A DNA stretch of 64,000 nt from Enterocloster hominis (ex Liu et al. 2021) (GCA_014385265.1 JACRTJ010000002.1:1-64000), one strand, 5' to 3'; shown: positions 1 to 8,282, counted from the first letter of the stretch. Notes: generated by a model not told the origin, from the sequence alone. A program made the numbers and translations.

Positions 1-45
1 ATGGTTGTCGTTAGCCATCTTTTTCTCTTTTTTATGAAAAAATTT

Positions 46-89
46 CAGGGTCGGTTGTGACTCACATAAGTCACAGCCGGCCCTGTTTT
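46..89 (+). terminator. Intrinsic terminator of a gene upstream of the window
   Basis: Positions 46-62 pair with 69-85 over 17 positions, two of them G-U, around a 6-base loop. TTTTA follows at 86-89. No coding frame of useful length leads into it, so it probably ends a transcript that begins left of the window. It insulates the operon that starts near 337. Confidence 0.75.
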
Positions 90-336
90 AGACTATCTAT
101 TTCCCGACAGCCCCTTTTTTATACTTGCAGCCTGATCCGATGTGAATTGGCGCAAATCCGGGTAATTCCTCACCGAAATGTACCATTGGATTTTTTCAGC
201 AAACGGATACCAAAGCAAAATTTTAAGTTGGATTAAGTTTCGAGTTTAAGTTTGTCTAAGGTTGCCCCCGTATACTGTGGTCAAACAAAAGAGCCGCAGC
301 GTCTTGCTGCATGAGGGGCTGAAAGGAGTCGATGAT
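90..336 (+). other. A+T-rich leader of the protease operon
   Basis: No gene is visible between the terminator and the ATG at 337. A TATACT hexamer at 271-276 could be a -10 box, but no convincing -35 lies 17 bases upstream. A small hairpin (GCAGC, GTCTT loop, GCTGC) lies in the leader before the ribosome site GAAAGGAG at 321-328. The in-frame TTG at 262 has no ribosome site and was rejected as the start. Confidence 0.35.
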
Positions 337-1305
337 ATGTATAATCAACAAGAATATACTATATTAGCAAATTACCCCCTACCTTCTTCCGGGTGCGAAT
401 CCCGAACAGTAAGAAACAACAGAAAGAAAAAAACTCGCTTTCGGAAAAAAGTGATTGTCATTGCATTCAGCGCAATCATCTTCGGAGGCATGGCTGGAGG
501 AACCTTTTACGGAGTGAATGCACTGCTGAATCATCTGTCAAATCAGACTCTTTATGATACACAGAAAGGCAACGCCACGATCTCCCCTGTTTCCTATTCT
601 TCCGATTCTGTTACGATGAGTCGATCTCTGGATGTATCAGAAATTGCCGCACAAGGTTTACCATCGGTAGTATCCGTAACAAACATCTCTGTCCAGGAAG
701 TGCAAAACTATTTTGGACGGTTTGGGCGCAGCGGGAGAGGGCAAATGCAGCTGCAGGAAACCACCAGCTGCGGCTCGGGTGTAATCGTTTACGCCGACGA
801 TACGGATTTGTATATGATAACCAACTGTCACGTGGTGGAAGGCGCCACAACGCTTTCGGTTACCTTTGTGGATGACCAAACCTATGAAGCGGAGCTGTGC
901 GGTTATGATGAACCTATGGACATTGCGATCTTAAAAGTATCCATAGACGCCTTATCCTCTGATACGCTTTCTCAGATTTCGATTGTTGCCATCGGAGATT
1001 CGGATACGCTGGTCGTGGGTGAACAGGTTGTTGCAATTGGAAATGCCCTTGGATACGGACAGTCGGTCACCACAGGCATTGTCAGTGCACTGGATCGAAC
1101 CATCAGTACAGATTCAGAATCTTCTACATACATTCAGACAGATGCCGCCATCAATCCAGGAAACAGCGGCGGTGCTTTGCTGAATATGAACGGAGAGCTG
1201 ATCGGAATCAACACAGCAAAGGTATCTTCCACAGAGGTTGAGGGCATGGGGTATGCGATCCCCATTTCCCAAGTGCTGGAGCGGATTGACTTTATGATGA
1301 TCTGA
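337..1305 (+). CDS. Membrane-anchored S1C (HtrA/DegP-like) serine protease, no PDZ domain
   Basis: This 322-residue trypsin-fold protease probably cleaves misfolded proteins outside the membrane. It has a basic N-terminus, one membrane anchor at about residues 38-60, a short linker, and the protease domain at about 100-318. The catalytic triad is readable as His165 (NCHVVEG), Asp195 (MDIAILK) and Ser277 (GNSGG). The chain stops just after the protease domain, whereas HtrA relatives usually carry one or two PDZ domains, so substrate docking or allosteric control must differ. The start at 337 was chosen because GAAAGGAG lies 8 bases upstream; a TTG at 262 lacks this. It is the first gene of the operon and ends 32 bases before the polyphosphate polymerase. 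The family call is firm; the link to polyphosphate or alarmone stress is inference. Confidence 0.9.
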   Translation: MYNQQEYTILANYPLPSSGCESRTVRNNRKKKTRFRKKVIVIAFSAIIFGGMAGGTFYGVNALLNHLSNQTLYDTQKGNATISPVSYSSDSVTMSRSLDVSEIAAQGLPSVVSVTNISVQEVQNYFGRFGRSGRGQMQLQETTSCGSGVIVYADDTDLYMITNCHVVEGATTLSVTFVDDQTYEAELCGYDEPMDIAILKVSIDALSSDTLSQISIVAIGDSDTLVVGEQVVAIGNALGYGQSVTTGIVSALDRTISTDSESSTYIQTDAAINPGNSGGALLNMNGELIGINTAKVSSTEVEGMGYAIPISQVLERIDFMMI

Positions 1306-1337
1306 ACAAGGAAATAACGAAAAATGGAGGAAAAGAA

Positions 1338-2069
1338 ATGGCATATCAAGCAACCTTTAAACGGTATGAGATCAAATATCTTCTGACGCAGCAGCAGAAA
1401 GAGGCGGTTTTACAGGCAATGAAGCCTTACATGAAGCTCGACGGCTATGGACGTACCGTGATTCGGAATATTTATTTCGATACAGGGAATTTTCGATTGA
1501 TCCGCCGGTCGCTGGAAAAGCCGTCATATAAAGAAAAGCTGCGTATTCGAAGTTATCAAACGGCTGCGGATGACGATTCTGTTTTTGTAGAACTGAAAAA
1601 GAAATATAAGTCTGTTGTCTATAAACGCAGGCTTACCCTCCCGGAGGCGCAGGCCATGAACATCTTCCGGTATGACCTGCCACTTCCAGTTCAATCTCAA
1701 ATTGCAGAGGAAATTGAATATTTCCGTTCTTACTACGCGGATCTGCATCCTGCTGTTTTTCTCTCTTACGAAAGAGAAGCTTTTTATTCTTTGGATGGCG
1801 GAGACTTCCGTGTTACCTTTGACGAAAACATCCTTTATCGAGAGTCTGATCTTAGTCTTAGCAGCGAAGTATATGGAATACCGCTGCTCGGAGAAGGACA
1901 AACATTAATGGAGATCAAAACCTCGGGCGGGCTTCCGCTTTGGATGAGCCATACCTTAAATCGACTTAAGGTTTTCAAAACATCGTTTTCAAAATACGGG
2001 ATGGCATACCAGCATATGATGACAAAATCCGAAACGGATGAAGAAAGGAATACTTGCTATGTTTGCTAA
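1338..2069 (+). CDS. VTC-domain polyphosphate polymerase
   Basis: This 243-residue protein is a stand-alone VTC catalytic domain of the tunnel type that, in yeast Vtc4, makes inorganic polyphosphate from ATP. The basic tunnel residues of the family can be read: Glu11/Lys13 (YEIKY), Arg69 and Arg71 (KLRIRSY), Glu85 and the Lys cluster 87-91, Lys96-Arg98, Arg146 (YERE), Arg158 with Asp162 (RVTFD), Glu192/Lys194 (MEIK) and Lys219 (SKYG). No SPX domain or membrane segment is present, so sensing and membrane attachment must come from partners. The adjacent DUF4956 membrane protein overlaps its 3' end by 11 bases, a pairing I know from other bacteria. The start has GGAGG a few bases upstream. Activity is predicted from intact motifs and has not been tested. 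Confidence 0.88.
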   Translation: MAYQATFKRYEIKYLLTQQQKEAVLQAMKPYMKLDGYGRTVIRNIYFDTGNFRLIRRSLEKPSYKEKLRIRSYQTAADDDSVFVELKKKYKSVVYKRRLTLPEAQAMNIFRYDLPLPVQSQIAEEIEYFRSYYADLHPAVFLSYEREAFYSLDGGDFRVTFDENILYRESDLSLSSEVYGIPLLGEGQTLMEIKTSGGLPLWMSHTLNRLKVFKTSFSKYGMAYQHMMTKSETDEERNTCYVC

Positions 2070-2754
2070 TTTATTTCAGGGATTGTTTGACACGGATATG
2101 ACCAGCGTCATTGCTATCAGTGATTTTCTCCTTTGCGTTGGAAGCGCCTTGGTTGTGGGGCTGATCCTGGCAGCATTTTATATGTACCAGACCAGATATA
2201 CCAAAAGCTTTGTGGCAACGCTCGCTCTGCTTCCTGCAGTGGTCTGTGTGGTTATCATGATGGTGAATGGAAATATAGGAACCGGCGTTGCAGTCGCAGG
2301 TGCGTTCAGCCTTGTTCGGTTTCGCTCTGCACCCGGTTCAGCAAAGGAAATTGGCGCAATCTTCCTCGCCATGGGCACCGGATTGATTATCGGGATGGGA
2401 TATATCGGCTATGCGTTTGTGTGTGCGCTCCTTCTTGGGTTTGTCAGTGCTCTCTATAATCACTTTGATTTCGGTGCGAAAACAAAATCCGCACGATACA
2501 AAACCCTTCATATAACCATCCCGGAGGATCTGGATTACACGGACGTTTTTGAAACGGTTCTTAATGAGTATACCGATTCTCATGAACTGACAATGGTAAA
2601 AACCACGAATATGGGAAGTTTGTTCCGTCTCACTTACAATCTTACACTGAAAACCGCGTCAAAAGAAAAAGAGTTGATTGACAAACTTCGCTGCCGGAAC
2701 GGAAATCTTGAAATCTCGATTTCCGCACAAGAAACCATGATTGGAGAATTGTAA
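2059..2754 (+). CDS. DUF4956 membrane protein, partner of VTC polymerase
   Basis: The 231-residue protein has four predicted membrane helices (about 22-43, 51-69, 98-113, 115-134) and a soluble C-terminal domain from about 140 to the end. A conserved-looking loop GAFSLVRFRSAPG lies at 81-93. The sequence matches the DUF4956 family, which commonly sits beside VTC-domain genes. Its function is unknown; anchoring the polymerase or passing the polymer across the membrane is an inference. The start at 2059 lies inside the end of the polymerase gene, with an AAAGGA site upstream. An in-frame ATG at 2038 is possible but would add a longer overlap. The next gene follows after 14 bases. Confidence 0.8.
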   Translation: MFANLFQGLFDTDMTSVIAISDFLLCVGSALVVGLILAAFYMYQTRYTKSFVATLALLPAVVCVVIMMVNGNIGTGVAVAGAFSLVRFRSAPGSAKEIGAIFLAMGTGLIIGMGYIGYAFVCALLLGFVSALYNHFDFGAKTKSARYKTLHITIPEDLDYTDVFETVLNEYTDSHELTMVKTTNMGSLFRLTYNLTLKTASKEKELIDKLRCRNGNLEISISAQETMIGEL

Positions 2755-2768
2755 CAGGAGGTATACAG

Positions 2769-4412
2769 ATGAAAAGAAAAACATTATTTCCGCTGGTGTT
2801 AGCGGTTCTGTTGACACTTTCAGCGTGTAGTTCCGCCAACACTGCCCAAACGGAAGGTTCCTCTTCACAGACGGTTCAAACGGGAACGGAAGAATCGGTT
2901 TCGTCTGTCAATCCGTCAGATATGTTTACGGATAACGATTTGGAAATTGAGTATGACGAGGAAGCCAGCGCAAAGATCACCCTCTCAGGGGACAGCGCTT
3001 CCAGTGATTCGGATGCTGTTCAGATTTCCGACAGCACGGTTACCATCACGGATGAGGGCACCTACATCCTTTCCGGCACATTGCATAATGGCATGATTGT
3101 TGTGAACGCAGAGGATACAGACAAGGTGCGGTTGGTTTTGAATGGTGCAGATATTACCAACAGCACTTCAGCGGCTATTTATATTTTGGAAGCGGACAAG
3201 GTATTTATCACCACCGCTTCTGGTACGGAAAACACATTGGGTAACGGTGGGGAGTATGTTGCGATTGATGACAATAACATCGACGCAGTTGTTTTCTCCA
3301 AATCCGACCTAACGCTGAACGGCGCAGGAACCCTTGCCATTAACGCCTCAGCAGGCCATGGCGTCGTTTCCAAAGATGATTTGGTTCTTACCAGCGGCAC
3401 CTATGATATTACTGCGGCAAATCACGGCCTCTCCGGTAAAGACAGCGTGAGGATCGCCAGCGGGACATATACGATCACAAGCGGAAAGGACGGTATCCAT
3501 GCAGAGAACGCAGATGATACCAGCATGGGATTCCTGTATATTGCAGGCGGAACTTTTACAATTATGGCAGATGGTGATGGAATAAGCAGTAGCGCATATC
3601 TGCAAATTGAGGATGGCTCCTTTACCATTACGACAGGAGAGGGAAGCGCCAGCGCTGTGATGACCACCGACGCTGTAGATTTTGGACAGCGAGGCGGACT
3701 CCAGAATCAAACAACGGATACCTCGACGGAGGATGATTCAATCAGTCAGAAAGGCGTCAAGGCTACAGGTGCAATCACGATTGCAGGCGGAACATTTGTC
3801 ACCGATACAGTGGATGATTCGCTCCACTCAAACAGTGATATCCTTATCTCACATGGTGTATTTGAACTGAAAAGTGGAGATGACACAATTCATGCAGACG
3901 CCACAGTTCATCTTCAAAACGGTGATTTTACCGTAGCTTACTGCTACGAAGGAATTGAGGGTCTATCGGTCACTATTGACGACGGCACCTTTGATATTAC
4001 CTCCGTAGATGATGGTATCAACGCCGGTGGCGGCATTGACAGCTCCGGATTTGGCGGAGGCCGCCCCCATCACGAGACGTTCTCTGCTTCATCGGACAAC
4101 TTTATTACGATAAACGGTGGAAATCTTGTCATCGTATCAACAGGTGACTGCATCGATTCTAACGGCGCTTTAACGGTCAACAGCGGAACATTGAACCTCA
4201 CCTGTAACGGAAGTGGGAACACTGCTCTGGATTGTGATGGAAACTATGCCAATAACGGCGGCGATATAACCACCAACGATGGCTCAGAAAACAATCCTGG
4301 CCAAATGGGCGGCAGCAGAGGCGGCCCAAACGGCAAGAGGAATACCGGCAATATGGATGAACAGAATCAGAGAGAAAATCCCGGAGAAAAGGAGCAGAAC
4401 TCAAGCACATAA
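2769..4412 (+). CDS. Secreted beta-helix carbohydrate-binding lipoprotein (Cthe_2159-like)
   Basis: The 547-residue product starts with a lipoprotein signal whose lipobox is LSAC, with Cys20 as the acyl site, followed by a Ser/Thr-rich linker. From about residue 65 to 490 it is made of short repeats of the type 'xGxFxIxxxxDGIxA', typical of a right-handed beta-helix. This matches the carbohydrate-binding family named after Clostridium thermocellum Cthe_2159, whose members bind acidic or plant polysaccharides. The tail from about 510 is polar, Gly/Asn/Glu rich and probably disordered. AGGAGG precedes the ATG. Its place after VTC and DUF4956 suggests a cell-surface role in the same process, perhaps binding a wall polymer. 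The ligand cannot be told from sequence. Confidence 0.78.
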   Translation: MKRKTLFPLVLAVLLTLSACSSANTAQTEGSSSQTVQTGTEESVSSVNPSDMFTDNDLEIEYDEEASAKITLSGDSASSDSDAVQISDSTVTITDEGTYILSGTLHNGMIVVNAEDTDKVRLVLNGADITNSTSAAIYILEADKVFITTASGTENTLGNGGEYVAIDDNNIDAVVFSKSDLTLNGAGTLAINASAGHGVVSKDDLVLTSGTYDITAANHGLSGKDSVRIASGTYTITSGKDGIHAENADDTSMGFLYIAGGTFTIMADGDGISSSAYLQIEDGSFTITTGEGSASAVMTTDAVDFGQRGGLQNQTTDTSTEDDSISQKGVKATGAITIAGGTFVTDTVDDSLHSNSDILISHGVFELKSGDDTIHADATVHLQNGDFTVAYCYEGIEGLSVTIDDGTFDITSVDDGINAGGGIDSSGFGGGRPHHETFSASSDNFITINGGNLVIVSTGDCIDSNGALTVNSGTLNLTCNGSGNTALDCDGNYANNGGDITTNDGSENNPGQMGGSRGGPNGKRNTGNMDEQNQRENPGEKEQNSST

Positions 4413-4419
4413 CGGTTCC

Positions 4420-4458
4420 GAAGATCCTATCCAGTATTATCTGCCGGACAGGATCTTC
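4420..4458 (+). other. Intercistronic hairpin without U-tract
   Basis: GAAGATCCTATCC at 4420-4432 pairs with GGACAGGATCTTC at 4446-4458, 12 of 13 positions, around a 13-base loop. No run of T follows, so it is more likely an mRNA-stability or processing element than a terminator. It sits exactly between the intact upstream genes and the broken glycosidase gene. Confidence 0.55.
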
Positions 4459-4491
4459 ATCCATCAGAACGTATACAGGAGGACAGGGTAA

Positions 4492-4707
4492 ATGAAATCA
4501 GAACTGATTGCAGAGGAAAGTGCCGGTCTGTCTCTGTCCCAGTTGGCGGAATTTATGAAATGTCTCGGTGTTGTAACCGCCTACAATCTGGATGGTGGAG
4601 GATCTTCTACCATGTATTTCAATGGTGAAATTATCAATAATCCGACAACCAACGGACGAAGCATTAAAGAAAGGAGCGTGAGTGATATTGTCTACATTGG
4701 ATATTAA
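4492..4707 (+). pseudogene. Phosphodiester glycosidase (NAGPA family), C-terminal remnant
   Basis: Only 71 codons remain. They encode the last part of the phosphodiester glycosidase domain, with the hallmark NLDGGGSSTMYFNG and the usual end ERSVSDIVYIG. Family members are typically several hundred residues long and remove sugars attached through phosphodiesters. Nearly all of the catalytic domain is absent. The ORF still has an ATG 9 bases after AGGAGG (4477-4482), so a deletion may have joined the old start region to the 3' end. It overlaps the start of the next gene. Such genes are known to accompany VTC/DUF4956/CotH clusters, so loss here points to erosion of a larger operon. A short translated peptide is possible, but enzyme activity is not. 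Confidence 0.75.
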
Positions 4708-5110
4708 CCGGATGAACAAAACTGCGCTTTATTATCTGTTCATTTCCCTATTCTGTATCCTGTTTGGCGCAGTCTATGAGCTTTTCAGCCATGAAGTGTA
4801 TTCTTATTTTATGCTGTATGCATTTGTGATTCCCTTAGGTGGCGGTGCGCTCCCTTTTTTTACAATGGCCTTTTCCGGAGCGCCTATACCGAACAGAGTT
4901 TCTCTGAATTTGTATCATTCCGGCATCGCTGCTTTGACGATCGGATGTCTGTTTCAAGGCGCGCTGGAGATTTATGGAACGACAAATCGCCTTGTATCGG
5001 TTTATTGGGTACTTGGGATATTGTTTCCGGCGATGGCCGCTTTGACAGGTCACTTGTTCCAGCGGAGATGTAGATGCAGGAAAAAGGAGCGTGACGATCT
5101 TGACTTGTGA
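4682..5110 (+). CDS. Small four-helix membrane protein of unknown function
   Basis: About 132-142 residues with four hydrophobic helices and a short, basic, Cys/Arg-rich cytosolic tail (RRCRCRKKER). I do not recognise a named family. Two starts are possible. GTG at 4682 has AAGGAG at 4671-4676 only 5 bases upstream; ATG at 4712 is a better codon but has no clear ribosome site. The start overlaps the glycosidase remnant and the stop overlaps the alarmone synthetase gene, which suggests translational coupling. Location in the polyphosphate operon is the only hint of function. Confidence 0.65.
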   Translation: MILSTLDINRMNKTALYYLFISLFCILFGAVYELFSHEVYSYFMLYAFVIPLGGGALPFFTMAFSGAPIPNRVSLNLYHSGIAALTIGCLFQGALEIYGTTNRLVSVYWVLGILFPAMAALTGHLFQRRCRCRKKERDDLDL

Positions 5111-5702
5111 AGAATACTATGGATACCAATTTGATTCTCTCAAGCGGATAGAACAGCTTTTACTGGATACGATTCGTGAATATCCTACGCAGGATTATCC
5201 AAATGGGACAGAGCCAATTTTATATTGCAAAACCCGGATAAAGAAGCCGGAAAGCATGATGCGGAAACTGGAGCAGCATGGGTTCCCAACGAATGGGGAA
5301 TCTGCACTTTCCAATATGCGTGATGCTGTAGGAATGCGCATTGTATGTTCCTTTTTAGATGATGTCTATAGAATAGCCGGTTGGTTGGAGGCGCGTTCTG
5401 AATTTGAGATCCTTGAAACAAAAGACTACATCACATTTCCAAAGCCCAATGGCTACCGGAGTCTTCATTTAATTTTGGCCATTTCAACATCAGACGGTCA
5501 AAAACTTACAGCAGAGGTGCAGCTGCGGACGATTGCCATTGATTTCTGGGCGGCTTTAGAGCACCAGCTAAAGTATAAAAAAGATATTGAACATGAAAAA
5601 ACCATACGCAGAGAATTAAAGCGCTGTGCAGATGAAATTGCTTCCGTTGACGTTTCAATGCAAACTTTACGAGATTTGATTCTGCAAAATCAATGGAGTT
5701 AG
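5100..5702 (+). CDS. Small alarmone synthetase (RelQ-like, RelA/SpoT synthetase domain)
   Basis: This about 200-residue protein is a lone (p)ppGpp synthetase domain that moves pyrophosphate from ATP to GTP or GDP. Readable motifs are a Lys/Arg-rich nucleotide strip (RIKKPESMMRKLEQ), the metal-binding RDAVGMRIVC, the YRSLHLIL strand, and EVQLRT followed by DFWAALEHQLKYK. The last is the signature of RelQ/YjbM-type small synthetases. There is no hydrolase, TGS or ACT domain. GTG at 5091 is only one base from GGAG, so the TTG at 5100, 10 bases from it, is the likelier start. The gene ends the operon and overlaps its upstream neighbour, so alarmone output may be tied to polyphosphate production. 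The enzyme call is firm; the link is inference. Confidence 0.87.
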   Translation: MTCEEYYGYQFDSLKRIEQLLLDTIREYPTQDYPNGTEPILYCKTRIKKPESMMRKLEQHGFPTNGESALSNMRDAVGMRIVCSFLDDVYRIAGWLEARSEFEILETKDYITFPKPNGYRSLHLILAISTSDGQKLTAEVQLRTIAIDFWAALEHQLKYKKDIEHEKTIRRELKRCADEIASVDVSMQTLRDLILQNQWS

Positions 5703-6171
5703 AAAGTGGCCGATTTGGAAGGTACCAAAGAGTTGATTTCCCCATTCGCATAGGGTACAAGGATGGAGATAGAAAAGGTGCTCCGGAGAAGGGGGAAGTA
5801 TTGACAAAATATGATTCTCAGTTCCTTCGACTTTATTCATAAGTAGCGTTCTTACAGAATCAGGATGTATCTAAATTTTCAAGGGAAAACTCTACAAGAA
5901 TCTTCTTTGAGTCGATTTTCTTATTGGAAAGCAAAACAACCGTTTCGAGGTATATTCCCCACAATTCAAGATATAAAGAGAAAACCCCGTCTGACTTTCT
6001 GTTTGAAATCAGACGGGATTTGTTCGTATGCACCCCGGAAATCGTCAGCTAATAGTTGATAAGTAAATTAGTTCCTTATCACTGTTAAGCCAAGGTGCGT
6101 ATTCTCTTGATTATACGGATATATTATGACAAAATATGATTTATCATAGATTATCGTAAAATAGGAGGTGC
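5703..6171. other. A+T-rich gap with a 15-base direct repeat
   Basis: No credible gene lies here. TGACAAAATATGATT occurs at 5802-5816 and again at 6127-6141. The second copy runs into a near-palindrome (TATGATTTATCATA, 6135-6148) just before the ATPase gene and could be part of its promoter or operator. A 64-codon ORF at 5865-6059 has no ribosome site or family resemblance and was left out. Confidence 0.5.
5986..6022. terminator. Intrinsic terminator-like hairpin
   Basis: CCCGTCTGA at 5986-5994 pairs perfectly with TCAGACGGG at 6009-6017. A short T-rich stretch follows, and an A-run precedes it on the plus strand, which would serve as a U-tract on the minus strand. It probably ends the alarmone synthetase transcript. 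Confidence 0.6.
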
Positions 6172-7398
6172 ATGATGGAATATATTACACGAGAACTGGA
6201 ACGGAAGTTTCTAAAACTCAATGATTTTTTCAAGGTGATCCTTGTGACCGGTGCAAGACAGGTGGGAAAAACCACCATGCTGAAGCACTTAGCCGACAGC
6301 GACAGAACCTATGTTACGATGGACAATGCGATGGCAAGAGAATTGGCGGAGAGCGACCCGGTGCTGTTCTTCCAGACCTATAAGCCGCCGATTCTCATTG
6401 ATGAAGTACAGAAAGCCCCGGAGCTTTTTGAGCAGATCAAGGTGATTTGCGATGAAAGCGATGAAAAAGGCCTTATTTGGCTGACCGGTTCCCAACAGTA
6501 CAAAATGATGGAGCGAGTGCATGAAACACTTGCCGGAAGAATCGGGATATTGGAGCTGTATAGCCTTTCCGCAAGAGAAAAAGCCGGAATGGTCTTTGAT
6601 ACCGATTTGGATTTTTCACTTGCTGCCCTGCAGGCAAGACAGCGTAAACTTCCCAAAAATGACGTGCTTCAAGTGTTCAATCACATTTGGGAGGGCGGTA
6701 TGCCGCAGGTGCAGGGCGTGGATAACGAGCTGCGGCAGGAATATTTCAACTCGTATATTGACACTTATCTGATGCGGGACGTGGCTGAGGCAGGATGTAT
6801 TACAGATACTGTGCGGTTTTGCAAGTTCCTTGTGGGGTGTGCTTCCCTTGTATCGGAACAGGTCAATTACGCAACGCTGGCTGAATCTGCCGGTATTGCA
6901 CCGAGTACCGCAAAGGAATGGCTGAAAGTGCTGGTAGGGCTTCACATTGTCTATCTGCTTGCACCGTATTCCAACAATGAATTGAAGCGGCTCAGCAAAA
7001 CCCCGAAGCTGTATTTCTGCGATACCGGATTGTGTGCGTATCTCTCTATGTGGCTGACGCCGGATACGCTGCGTAATGGTGCTGCAAGCGGTCATTACTA
7101 CGAGAACTATGTTGTGATGGAGCTTGTTAAGAATTATGCTTATGCAAAATCTAAAGTGAACCTCACCTATTTTCGGGACTCCAATGCCAAAGAGATTGAT
7201 GTGTTTGTGGAAGAAAATAATGTTATTCATCCGTTGGAGATTAAAAAGAGTGCCTCACCTGACCGCCGTGAGGTCAAAAAATACAGCGTAATCGACAAGG
7301 CATCTTTGAACCGTGGAAATGGCGGAATTATTTGTATGTGCGAGGAGCCGATCCCGATTGATACAGATAACTGCTTTATCCCCAGCAATCTCATCTAA
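6172..7398 (+). CDS. AAA_14/DUF4143 ATPase of unknown role
   Basis: This 408-residue protein has an N-terminal P-loop ATPase domain with Walker A GARQVGKTTM (about residues 29-38), Walker B ILIDEVQKAP and the family's LTGSQQYKMM motif. A DUF4143 domain follows. Near the C-terminus is a PD-(D/E)XK-like strand set, KEIDVFVEENN then PLEIKKS, that recalls a nuclease fold. Such proteins are abundant and mobile in anaerobes, and their cellular function is unsettled. GGAGG lies just before the ATG. It stands alone between two terminators in an A+T-rich stretch, which fits horizontal acquisition. Confidence 0.85.
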   Translation: MMEYITRELERKFLKLNDFFKVILVTGARQVGKTTMLKHLADSDRTYVTMDNAMARELAESDPVLFFQTYKPPILIDEVQKAPELFEQIKVICDESDEKGLIWLTGSQQYKMMERVHETLAGRIGILELYSLSAREKAGMVFDTDLDFSLAALQARQRKLPKNDVLQVFNHIWEGGMPQVQGVDNELRQEYFNSYIDTYLMRDVAEAGCITDTVRFCKFLVGCASLVSEQVNYATLAESAGIAPSTAKEWLKVLVGLHIVYLLAPYSNNELKRLSKTPKLYFCDTGLCAYLSMWLTPDTLRNGAASGHYYENYVVMELVKNYAYAKSKVNLTYFRDSNAKEIDVFVEENNVIHPLEIKKSASPDRREVKKYSVIDKASLNRGNGGIICMCEEPIPIDTDNCFIPSNLI

Positions 7399-7742
7399 GG
7401 AACGGTATGAACGCAGAAATCGGTGAAAGTCGGCGATTCTGATAAATGGCAATATGAACAGTATTACATGATTTTAATCGAAAATTTATACGAAATGGAT
7501 CGTACTTTTCGCCATACAACACAAAAGACCGCGAAGCACTCGGACAAGCGGATGCGTTACGGTCTTTATTTTATGATATTCTCCTGTTCAGGTCTGATGT
7601 TCTTCAGAAAATCTGAGTGTAGGACCTGCGGCCTGGCCAATTCTGCATTAATAAAAGAAGGAAACGTTCCACCCCAGGAGCAGTGCGCCCCACTCGACGC
7701 GGATAGTGTTTTTCAGTCTTATACCTGATCGATTTATGAAAT
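7399..7742 (+). other. Gap between convergent genes with a terminator
   Basis: The only feature seen is a hairpin followed by ATTTTAT: AAAGACCG at 7524-7531 pairs with CGGTCTTT at 7560-7567. This is a plausible terminator for the ATPase gene. A 101-codon ORF across the region has no ribosome site and no recognisable content. Confidence 0.45.
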
Positions 7743-8282
7743 TCACGAATTTCCAAAAATGAAATAAAAAGCACAAAATACCGCAGAGATCCCCAGGAGA
7801 ATGCCGTGCCACAGGCCGGACCGTTTCCATGCTTTCTCCTCCTCTGGGCTTAAGACCCCGGTTCCCCATTCGCCTTTAAATATACGCTGCCGCTTATGCT
7901 TTGAAACATACCAGCATAACCAGACCGCATATCCGGCCGCTGCCAGCAAAAGGGTGATCAGGACAGCTCGGAGAAACGCTGTTATGGGGCAGATCACAGC
8001 CAGGAGGCCGGTGAAAAGGAGAAGAAGGATCGGGATATCTGCCGCAACGTATGCAAATTTCCCAAACAGGTCGCGGTACAGGACCTTTGCCTGCTGTGCC
8101 TGTTTTATATCTTTGTCATAGGCTTCCTGGGACAATCCCGCGGCCAGACACTTGACGGACAGGTATCCAATGAACAGGATCCAGAACAGATCCGCGATCC
8201 CATCAAAGGTCACTATTTTCAGAACGACAAACGCACAGCCAAGCAGAGATACAAGCAGGTTTTTCGGACTGACTAATTTCAT
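7743..8282 (-). CDS. Hypothetical four-helix membrane protein
   Basis: The 179-residue protein has two helices near the N-terminus (about 8-45), a charged segment about 50-68, two helices about 73-125, a basic cytosolic stretch KHKRQR, and a last helix at the C-terminus. I do not recognise a family. GAGGAGG precedes the start on the minus strand. It lies 67 bases downstream of the lipoprotein gene on the same strand and probably shares its transcript. Confidence 0.65.
   Translation of the reverse strand: MKLVSPKNLLVSLLGCAFVVLKIVTFDGIADLFWILFIGYLSVKCLAAGLSQEAYDKDIKQAQQAKVLYRDLFGKFAYVAADIPILLLLFTGLLAVICPITAFLRAVLITLLLAAAGYAVWLCWYVSKHKRQRIFKGEWGTGVLSPEEEKAWKRSGLWHGILLGISAVFCAFYFIFGNS

Noticed and set aside
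5865-6059. 64-codon plus-strand ORF in the A+T-rich gap
   Set aside because: No ribosome site, runs through the terminator hairpin at 5986-6017 and has no family resemblance.
7423-7728. 101-codon plus-strand ORF after the ATPase
   Set aside because: Starts with an unsupported codon, spans the terminator at 7524-7567 and has no recognisable content.
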